Source of the DNA: CAVPRW01 sp046727435 [NCBI: bacterium]
GTDB lineage: Bacteria; Tectomicrobia; Entotheonellia; J063
Assembly (NCBI GenBank): GCA_046727435.1
Contig: JBKPCR010000026.1
Span: 1-13,463 of the forward strand
DNA length: 13,463 nucleotides
Reading direction: 5' to 3'
Position numbers and translations under genes: made by a program. This document shows positions 1 to 5,860 of this stretch, piece by piece. Under the pieces are notes generated by a model that saw only the letters and a program-made list of their open reading frames with translations, was not told where the DNA came from and searched no databases. How positions within the stretch are numbered: position 1 is the stretch's first letter; every line of letters starts with the position of its first letter.

Positions 1-494
1 TCGTCCACCTTGGGGCCAGCATGATGACGGTGCTGATCGTGAAGGATGGCTTAAGTACTTTTCAACGCGACATCGCGCTGGGAGGCAATCAATACACGGC
101 GGCATTGCAGAAGGCACTGGGCCTCAGCCGTGAGGATGCAGAAGCCGTGAAATTGGGGGGGCGGCCCGCGAATCAAGCGCAAGCGGACGTGCTCACCGTC
201 CTGCGTAGGGTTACCGAGGAGGTGGTGGCCGAGATCCAGCGCTCCTTCGAGTTCTACCTGGCCAGTGTTGGAGACGAACCGATCGAGAGGTTGTATCTGA
301 GCGGAGGGAGTAGCCGGATCAAGGGGTTGAGTCAAGTGCTCGAGTCGCGCCTCAAACTCTCCGTTGAACTGCTCAATCCCTTTCGACGGATCGATATCCC
401 CGAGAAGTTTTTCGCTGTTGACTACGTCCACGACATTGGCCCCATGGCCGCGGTGGCTGCGGGTCTGGCCCTGCGGCAGAAGGGCGATCGATGA
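1..494 (+). CDS. pilM: Type IV pilus assembly protein PilM, C-terminal part (5' end outside window)
   Basis: The reading frame is open from the left edge (first full codon at base 3), so the N-terminal part is missing; about 163 codons are present. PilM is a cytoplasmic FtsA/actin-like ATPase-fold protein that binds the N-terminal tail of PilN and couples the pilus motor to the inner-membrane PilN/PilO scaffold. Visible family features are the partial strand VHLGASMMTVLIVKDG, the GG-NQYT segment after it, the nucleotide-site strand-turn YLSGGSSRIKGL near in-window residue 100, and the closing GPMAAVAAGLALR helix. The stop overlaps the pilN start (ATGA at 491-494), so the two are translationally coupled. 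A G7 run lies at 155-161. Identity is supported by both the protein pattern and the pilN-O-P-Q genes that follow. Confidence 0.93.
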   Translation, partial: VHLGASMMTVLIVKDGLSTFQRDIALGGNQYTAALQKALGLSREDAEAVKLGGRPANQAQADVLTVLRRVTEEVVAEIQRSFEFYLASVGDEPIERLYLSGGSSRIKGLSQVLESRLKLSVELLNPFRRIDIPEKFFAVDYVHDIGPMAAVAAGLALRQKGDR

Positions 495-1084
495 TTCACA
501 TCAACCTACTTCCCGTCCGCCAGCTTAAAAAAGAAGCCTTGCTGCGCCAGCAGTTGTACATGTTCGGCGCCATCATCGCGACGGTGTCGATCGGCCTGGG
601 CGCTGTCTGGCTAATGGACAAGCAAGCCATGGCTAGACTCGAGGCCAAGCAAGCGGAGTTGCGTGCCGATCTCGAGCGTTTGAAGCCGATCGTCGACGAA
701 GTCAATACGCTCGAGCGGCGCGAGAAGCTGCTCAACGCGCGCATTGAGACCATCCAACGCCTGCGCAGCAAGCAGCGCGGGCCGGTACATGTGCTCGATG
801 CCTTGAGCCGGAACCTTCCCGAACAGGCGTGGTTGGAAACGATCGATGAGAGCGCCGGAGTATATAAGGTGGCCGGCTATGCTGTGACGAATTTCGCGGT
901 GGCTGACTTGTTGCTGAATCTGGAGCGGTCCAAGGAATTTATCGGAGTGGACTTGATCTCGTCAGAACAAGTGGTGATCGCCAACCGCGAAATCAAGAAA
1001 TTCATCATCCAGTTCCAACGTGCGGCTGGTCCCGCGAACCGGGACGCTATGCCGTCGACAGCGCAACGGAGACCTGGCGCATGA
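491..1084 (+). CDS. pilN: Type IV pilus inner-membrane assembly protein PilN
   Basis: 197 residues. PilN is a bitopic inner-membrane protein: its short cytoplasmic N-terminus docks onto PilM and its periplasmic ferredoxin-like domain pairs with PilO. The N-terminal signature INLLPVR (residues 4-10) is the conserved PilM-binding motif. A single membrane segment follows at about residues 23-42, then a heptad-rich coiled coil (about 47-95, Leu/Glu/Arg rich). The C-terminal domain has the family pattern LDALSRNLPEQAWLETI and later VADLLLNLERSKEF. The start overlaps the pilM stop and its own stop overlaps the pilO ATG (ATGA at 1081-1084). The last 15-20 residues are a basic, Pro/Ala tail typical of a disordered end. 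Length is normal for the family. Confidence 0.93.
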   Translation: MIHINLLPVRQLKKEALLRQQLYMFGAIIATVSIGLGAVWLMDKQAMARLEAKQAELRADLERLKPIVDEVNTLERREKLLNARIETIQRLRSKQRGPVHVLDALSRNLPEQAWLETIDESAGVYKVAGYAVTNFAVADLLLNLERSKEFIGVDLISSEQVVIANREIKKFIIQFQRAAGPANRDAMPSTAQRRPGA

Positions 1085-1689
1085 ACAGTTTGCTGGAAAG
1101 GCTGGAAGCGTTGGAACCCAAACAGCGCTGGATGATCTGCGGCTTGGCTGTCGTGTTGCTGGTCGGCATCGGCTACTACCTGCACTCGATGAATGCGGAG
1201 AGCTTTGAAACCCTCGGCCTCGCCGTCGAAGAGATGCGTCAATCGGTGCAGAAGCATCAGGCCGTGGCCATCCGTCTTGACGAGCTTAAAGCGCGTTTGG
1301 TCGCGCTCGATGAAGCGCTCAAGGTGGCCATCACCCTCCTGCCGGAAACGCGCGAGATCCCGGAATTGCTGACCCAGATCTCCCAATTAGGATTGAATGC
1401 GGGCCTGGAATTTCGGCTCTTCAAGCCCGAACCCGAGAGACCAGCGGACTTTTATGCGGAAGTGCCGGTAAGTCTGTCAATCCTGGGTTTCTTCCACGAC
1501 CTGGCACGCTTTTTTGACCACCTATCAAAGCTTTCGCGCATCGTCAACGTCACGGATATCAAGATCACCCTGGCCAAGGGAAGTGGGGAAGCCTACACCC
1601 TCACGACCAAATGTCTCTTAACCACCTTCCGATTTCTGGAACCCCAGGAAGCTGCTGGTAAAAAAGGTGCGAACCCCGCCAAACCATAA
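1081..1689 (+). CDS. pilO: Type IV pilus inner-membrane assembly protein PilO
   Basis: 202 residues, normal for PilO. PilO forms a heterodimer with PilN and together they bind the PilP lipoprotein, keeping the secretin aligned with the motor. One membrane segment is visible at about residues 17-37 (Trp-Met-Ile-Cys-Gly-Leu-Ala-Val-Val-Leu-Leu). It is followed by a periplasmic coiled coil (about 41-90) and an alpha/beta domain containing LPETREIPELLTQISQLGL, VPVSLSILGFFHDLARFFDHLSKLSRI (split across about 130-160) and a terminal beta strand region. The start is the ATG overlapping the pilN stop. The C-terminus is Lys/Ala/Pro rich and probably disordered. The next gene follows within 16 bases. 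Confidence 0.92.
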   Translation: MNSLLERLEALEPKQRWMICGLAVVLLVGIGYYLHSMNAESFETLGLAVEEMRQSVQKHQAVAIRLDELKARLVALDEALKVAITLLPETREIPELLTQISQLGLNAGLEFRLFKPEPERPADFYAEVPVSLSILGFFHDLARFFDHLSKLSRIVNVTDIKITLAKGSGEAYTLTTKCLLTTFRFLEPQEAAGKKGANPAKP

Positions 1690-1705
1690 AAAGGAAACGT
1701 GCCCC

Positions 1706-2224
1706 GTGCTGCGGATCATGCTTGTGGTGATGGCCATTGGTGTGGGTGTAGTGCTTACGGCGTGTAGCGTCGAAGAACCGGTTCAAACCGGGGTCCTCCC
1801 GCTCAAGAGTCGTCAGGAAGCGAAGGCGCCTGACTTGCAAGCGCTTTCGCCAACGTCCGATGAAGAATCGTATACCTATAACACGAGCAACCGGCGGGAT
1901 CCCTTCAGACCGCTCATCTCGACCAACATACCGTCTGACCCCATTGATCAGGACAAGGTGAATTGCCCACCGACGCAGGAGTTTGAGTTGGCCAGTCTAA
2001 AGTTGGTGGCGATCGTCTGGGGGGATTTGGGGCGCAAGGCGATGCTCAAGGCTCCGAACGGCCGAGGCTATGCCGTGACTGAAGAAATGCTCATCGGGCG
2101 AAATTGTGGGCGCATCCGTCGCATTGAATCCAATGTTGTGGTGATCGAGGAGACCCGTCGGGATACCGAAGGGAGGGTCTTGAAAGAGGAGGTTGTCTTA
2201 CGACTACGAGAACGTGAGGGATAG
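1706..2224 (+). CDS. pilP: Type IV pilus lipoprotein PilP
   Basis: 172 residues from the GTG at 1706. PilP is an inner-membrane lipoprotein that bridges the PilN/PilO dimer to the N-terminal domains of the PilQ secretin. The start is chosen because AAGGA at 1691-1695 sits 10 bases upstream and because it begins a clean lipoprotein signal peptide (MLRIMLVVMAIGVGVVLTAC) with lipobox LTAC and lipidated Cys20. The in-frame GTG at 1667 would add 13 hydrophilic residues and overlap pilO. The mature protein has a flexible linker, the family motif NRRDPFRPLI, then the beta-sandwich homology region with FELASLKLVAIVWG, RGYAVTEEMLIGRNCGRI and a Glu/Arg-rich final strand. The gene lies in line with pilO and pilQ. 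Confidence 0.92.
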   Translation: MLRIMLVVMAIGVGVVLTACSVEEPVQTGVLPLKSRQEAKAPDLQALSPTSDEESYTYNTSNRRDPFRPLISTNIPSDPIDQDKVNCPPTQEFELASLKLVAIVWGDLGRKAMLKAPNGRGYAVTEEMLIGRNCGRIRRIESNVVVIEETRRDTEGRVLKEEVVLRLREREG

Positions 2225-2245
2225 CCCACAGATAAGGGAGAGTCA

Positions 2246-4564
2246 ATGCAACGCTGGCACGTCACGGCGTTCTGCCTCAGCCTTGCGATCGTTGGCCCCA
2301 TGGGTTGCGCCCTGAACACCTCACCTGGAGAGCAGGCTAGAACTTCACAGACTTTCACCCAGGTATCAGCGTTCCTTACGGCCGTCGATGTTGACGTATT
2401 AGACGACCATGTGCTCATCACTCTGCAAGCCGATACACCGTTACGCTATACTGTGCGCCATGACGAGACGCCATCCCGTCTCGTCGTCGACCTGCCGGCG
2501 CATCGCATCGCCCCCGGCGTGCGGTCTTTGGAAGTGTTTCGGGGCGGTGTGACGGCGGTCAATCCTCAGCAAGTGACTGAGCAGGGAGGCAGCCAGGTTG
2601 AAATCGGCATGCTCCCCGGCGTCACCCATTCCTGGTCATCGCCCTCCGCCAGTACCCTTCTGGTTGAAATCCGTTCCGACGCCTCAGCGCACACGCGCCC
2701 AGCCACTCGTGAGGGACCGAGACCGAAGGGTCGTCTGCCAGGGGCAGGGTTGGCGGATCGACCGGCACCGCCTCTGAACGCCAAAGAAACCTTCACCCTG
2801 GGCCGGACGATTCCAGGCAATGCGGAGCGCGCCACTGAGGTGATTGGCGTCGCGGTTGAACCGATGGGCGATCGCACACTGGTGCGTGTTATCGGCAACG
2901 GGCCGATCTTGCTCTACAAGACCGAGCGCCCGACACATCCGTCGCAATTCGTTCTCTCCCTTCCCTCCCTGACCACGGCACTGGCTGGACAAAGCCTGGA
3001 CACCCCCACCCCGCACCTCAAACAAGTGGTGGTCCGCCCTCCAGATCCCGAGGGTACGACCATTGAGATGACTCTAGGCTCGCGTGTCGCCCCGCAAATT
3101 GTCCGCGATGGGGCACAGGTCGTGGTAGAAGTCGCCGGCAAACCATCGGGCAACGGCGCGCCGAACCTGGCGCGTGGTCCTCACCTGATGCCGGTTTCAG
3201 CGCAGAGAGTGCCGGGGGCGGCCAACGTAGATCCGGTGGTGCTGGCCCAGCGCCCCGGCGTCAGCCCACAGATCTCGGACAGCGTCCCAATCTATACCGG
3301 TCAGCGCATCTCGCTCGATTTCCAGAAGGCCGACCTCAACGACGTGCTCCGTCTGATTTCCGAGGTCAGCGGCATGAACATCATCACCAGCCAAGAGGTC
3401 ACTGGCTTCGTCACGACACGCATGGTCAATGTCCCCTGGGATCAGGCGCTGGATACAATTTTGAAGACGTTCAGGTTGGGAAAAGTTCAGGAGGGCTCGG
3501 TCATCCGCGTGGTTCCCATGGAGCTACTCCGCAAAGAGCGCGACGACGAATTACAGTCCAAACGCGTCGTGGAAGAGCTTGAGGTGCCGGTGACGCGGAC
3601 GATCATGCTCAACTATGCCCGGGCCGAAGAGCTGAAAGCCAACCTGGAAAAGCTCTTGACCAAGCAGGGCCGTCTGGATGTTGACAAACGGACCAACACC
3701 CTCATCGTGAAGGATATCAGCTCTACGGTGGATGAGGTCATCGAGCTCGTCCGCGGCCTGGATTCCCAGACCAAGCAAGTGTCGATCGAAACACGCATCG
3801 TCGAGACGGCTAAGACCTTCCTGCAGGAATTGGGCGTTCGTTGGGGTGGATTCGTCAATCAGGAAACCGGCGTGAAGTTCCCGCGGCAGGTGGCACTGCT
3901 CGGACGTCAGCCCGCACCTGGTGGCTTGATTCCGCCGATTCCGCTGGCACAGGCCCCCTTCGGCAATTTCGCGGTCGATTTACCGACCATCACCCAACCT
4001 CCCGCCTTGGCGATTGGTCTGGCGCTGATTTCCAACTCGTCGGTCATCGATATGGAGCTGCAGGCCCTCGAGCGGACTGGGCGCGGCCGCATTGTCTCCG
4101 CTCCCAAAGTGGTAACGCTAGATAATAAAGAGGCCGTCGTCGAAAGCGGTGACGAAGTCCCTTTTAAAACCGAGTCAGCCGACAGCGGTCCAAAGGTTGA
4201 GTTCAAAGACGCCATGATCACTCTCAAGGTCACACCGCACATCAGTCCCGATGATTATGTCCTGTTGGAAGTCTATGCGGCCAAGAAAGAGGTGGACTTC
4301 TCCCGCACGGTCGAGGGTAACCCGACGATCACCAGTCGGCAATCCAAAACCAGTGTGCTGGTGAAGGACGGCGCCACGGTGGTCATGGGGGGACTATTCA
4401 AACAACAAAGCACCGAAACCCAGGAGGGGATCCCGGGGCTGTCAAAGATCCCCTATCTGGGCTGGCTGTTCAAGACGAAGCAGACGCGCAACGACAACGA
4501 GGACCTGTTGTTTTTCATTACCCCACGCATCGTGCGGGGACGTCAGGAAGCGCGCCCTCGTTAA
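2246..4564 (+). CDS. pilQ: Type IV pilus outer-membrane secretin PilQ
   Basis: 772 residues. PilQ forms the multimeric outer-membrane channel through which the pilus passes. Start ATG 2246 has GGGAG at 2236-2240, 5 bases upstream. An N-terminal secretion signal ends near Cys21 (VGPMGC), which may be a non-standard lipobox. Domains in order: AMIN-like peptidoglycan-binding domain about 44-143; Pro-rich linker; a second AMIN-like domain about 197-297; second linker; STN/N0 domain about 352-425 (ISLDFQKADLNDVLRLISEV); secretin_N/N1 about 449-508 (Tyr-Ala-Arg-Ala-Glu-Glu-Leu, then KRTNTLIVKD); secretin pore about 512-765. The pore domain has the secretin hallmark IPGLSKIPYLGWLFK (729-743) and the closing DLLFFITPRIV strand. 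It is the last pil gene of the cluster. Confidence 0.96.
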   Translation: MQRWHVTAFCLSLAIVGPMGCALNTSPGEQARTSQTFTQVSAFLTAVDVDVLDDHVLITLQADTPLRYTVRHDETPSRLVVDLPAHRIAPGVRSLEVFRGGVTAVNPQQVTEQGGSQVEIGMLPGVTHSWSSPSASTLLVEIRSDASAHTRPATREGPRPKGRLPGAGLADRPAPPLNAKETFTLGRTIPGNAERATEVIGVAVEPMGDRTLVRVIGNGPILLYKTERPTHPSQFVLSLPSLTTALAGQSLDTPTPHLKQVVVRPPDPEGTTIEMTLGSRVAPQIVRDGAQVVVEVAGKPSGNGAPNLARGPHLMPVSAQRVPGAANVDPVVLAQRPGVSPQISDSVPIYTGQRISLDFQKADLNDVLRLISEVSGMNIITSQEVTGFVTTRMVNVPWDQALDTILKTFRLGKVQEGSVIRVVPMELLRKERDDELQSKRVVEELEVPVTRTIMLNYARAEELKANLEKLLTKQGRLDVDKRTNTLIVKDISSTVDEVIELVRGLDSQTKQVSIETRIVETAKTFLQELGVRWGGFVNQETGVKFPRQVALLGRQPAPGGLIPPIPLAQAPFGNFAVDLPTITQPPALAIGLALISNSSVIDMELQALERTGRGRIVSAPKVVTLDNKEAVVESGDEVPFKTESADSGPKVEFKDAMITLKVTPHISPDDYVLLEVYAAKKEVDFSRTVEGNPTITSRQSKTSVLVKDGATVVMGGLFKQQSTETQEGIPGLSKIPYLGWLFKTKQTRNDNEDLLFFITPRIVRGRQEARPR

Positions 4565-4596
4565 CCGGTATCAAGCGTGCTGCCGCCGGGAATCAT

Positions 4597-4608
4597 CGAG
4601 AATTCTCG
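4597..4608. promoter_or_regulatory. Perfect 12-bp palindrome upstream of aroB
   Basis: CGAGAATTCTCG at this position equals its own reverse complement. It lies 33 bases after the pilQ stop, in the 171-base gap before aroB, and just upstream of a TATAGT hexamer at 4632-4637. It could be a repressor or activator half-site pair, or part of a weak hairpin at the end of the pil transcript. No T run follows, so it is not a clear intrinsic terminator. A single 12-bp palindrome can arise by chance. Confidence 0.3.
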
Positions 4609-4626
4609 CCCGCCTGTGACGGAAAA

Positions 4627-4640
4627 TTGAGTATAGTGAG
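4627..4640 (+). promoter_or_regulatory. Candidate promoter core shared with the moaD leader
   Basis: TTGAGTATAGTGAG contains the -10-like hexamer TATAGT (4632-4637). A 13/14-identical copy, TTGAGTAAAGTGAG, occurs at 9557-9570 upstream of moaD. Both lie 60-110 bases before a start codon. No convincing -35 hexamer is present at 16-18 bp upstream here (the region is CCCGCC), so promoter activity is uncertain, or depends on an activator. The remaining gap from 4565 to 4735 holds no coding region that I can support. Confidence 0.35.
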
Positions 4641-4735
4641 AGCCAGGGAACCAAGCTGGCCCGTGATGATTCATGGATGCATCATGTGTGGCCGCGTGCG
4701 ATGACACCGAGAGGTCTTGAGCAAAGGATAGCGTC

Positions 4736-5860
4736 ATGGAAACTGTGACCGTGGCATTGGGCGAGCGAAGTTATGAGATTCACATTGGCCAAGGGGTGCT
4801 GGACGGCGTTGGCGAGGTGTTGGCGCAGCTGCCGGTGACGAAACGGGCGCTAGTAGTGACTCAACCGGCGATTGCTGCGGCCTATAGCGAGCGGGTGTTG
4901 CAGAGCCTGCGCTCGCAGGGATTTGCCGCCGAGGCATGTGAGGTGCTCGATGCCGAGGAAGCCAAGAGCTTGGGCTGGCTCGAACGTATCTATGACCGTG
5001 CCATCGAGCTTCGACTCGATCGCCGCTCTCTCATCGTAGCTCTGGGGGGTGGAGTCGTTGGTGATTTGGCGGGATTTGCCGCGGCCACGTATATGCGCGG
5101 CGTCCCCTTCGTGCAGATTCCCACCACGCTGCTGGCGCAAGTAGATAGTAGTTTCGGCGGCAAAACCGCCATCAATCATCCCCGCGGCAAAAACCTCATT
5201 GGCGCGTTCTATCAACCGCAGGCCGTCCTAATCGATGTCGATACGTTGCAGACACTTCCCGAGCGTGAGCTGCGCTCGGGGTTGGCCGAAGTGGTGAAGT
5301 ATGGAGTGATTGCGAAACCCGATTTATTCGAGCTGCTTGAGAGCTGCACGACCACGGGGCTCCTGCAAGATGCCGCGCTGCTGACGCAGGTGATCCGCGA
5401 TTGCTGTCAGATCAAGGCGGATGTGGTGGCGGTGGACGAGCATGAAACCGGCGTACGGGCCATTCTCAACTTCGGCCACACCTTCGGCCATGCCATCGAA
5501 GCCGCCGGTGGCTTCTCGACATATACACATGGGGAGGCGGTGGCCATCGGCATGGTGTGGGCCACCGATTTGTCGCAGCGGATGGGGTTGTGCGACCTGG
5601 CATTGCTTGAGCGTGTGAAGGGGCTGCTCCAGTCGCTCGGATTGCCGATTGCGCTCAAGGCACGCATTGAGGGCATTCGCGACACATTACTCCTAGATAA
5701 GAAGGCCGTAGCTGGGCGTTTGCGGTTCATTGTGGCGGAGGGATTGGGACAGGTGTCGATTCGCGACGATGTCCCATCGCAGCTCGTCGACGAAATCATA
5801 GACGACGGGCTGCATACCCATTCGCTGTCAACGGAGGAGGTACCCATACGTGCAACCTAG
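4736..5860 (+). CDS. aroB: 3-dehydroquinate synthase AroB
   Basis: 374 residues. AroB converts DAHP to 3-dehydroquinate, the second step of the shikimate pathway, in the cytosol with NAD and a divalent metal. Start ATG 4736 has AAAGGA at 4723-4728. Family motifs are all present: NAD-binding GGGVVGDLAGFAAATYMRG (104-122), the substrate loop IPTTLLAQVDSSFGGKTAIN (128-147), and SGLAEVVKYG. The metal ligands are Glu185, His248 (NFGHTFGHAIE) and His265 (HGEAVAIGM), matching the Glu/His/His set known from the Aspergillus enzyme. Late LDKKAVAGRLRFI (320-332) is also conserved. The C-terminus has about 15 extra polar residues, the last of which overlap the next gene. pilMNOPQ next to aroB is a known arrangement in proteobacteria, where aroK usually sits between them; no aroK is seen here. 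Confidence 0.97.
   Translation: METVTVALGERSYEIHIGQGVLDGVGEVLAQLPVTKRALVVTQPAIAAAYSERVLQSLRSQGFAAEACEVLDAEEAKSLGWLERIYDRAIELRLDRRSLIVALGGGVVGDLAGFAAATYMRGVPFVQIPTTLLAQVDSSFGGKTAINHPRGKNLIGAFYQPQAVLIDVDTLQTLPERELRSGLAEVVKYGVIAKPDLFELLESCTTTGLLQDAALLTQVIRDCCQIKADVVAVDEHETGVRAILNFGHTFGHAIEAAGGFSTYTHGEAVAIGMVWATDLSQRMGLCDLALLERVKGLLQSLGLPIALKARIEGIRDTLLLDKKAVAGRLRFIVAEGLGQVSIRDDVPSQLVDEIIDDGLHTHSLSTEEVPIRAT

Noticed and set aside
155-161. G7 tract in pilM as a phase-variation site
   Set aside because: Seven G within ordinary Leu-Gly-Gly-Arg codons of a cytosolic assembly protein is short and occurs by chance in GC-rich genes.
1667-1705. Upstream GTG start for pilP
   Set aside because: It would put a charged 13-residue tail ahead of the lipoprotein signal and has no ribosome-binding site as good as that for 1706.
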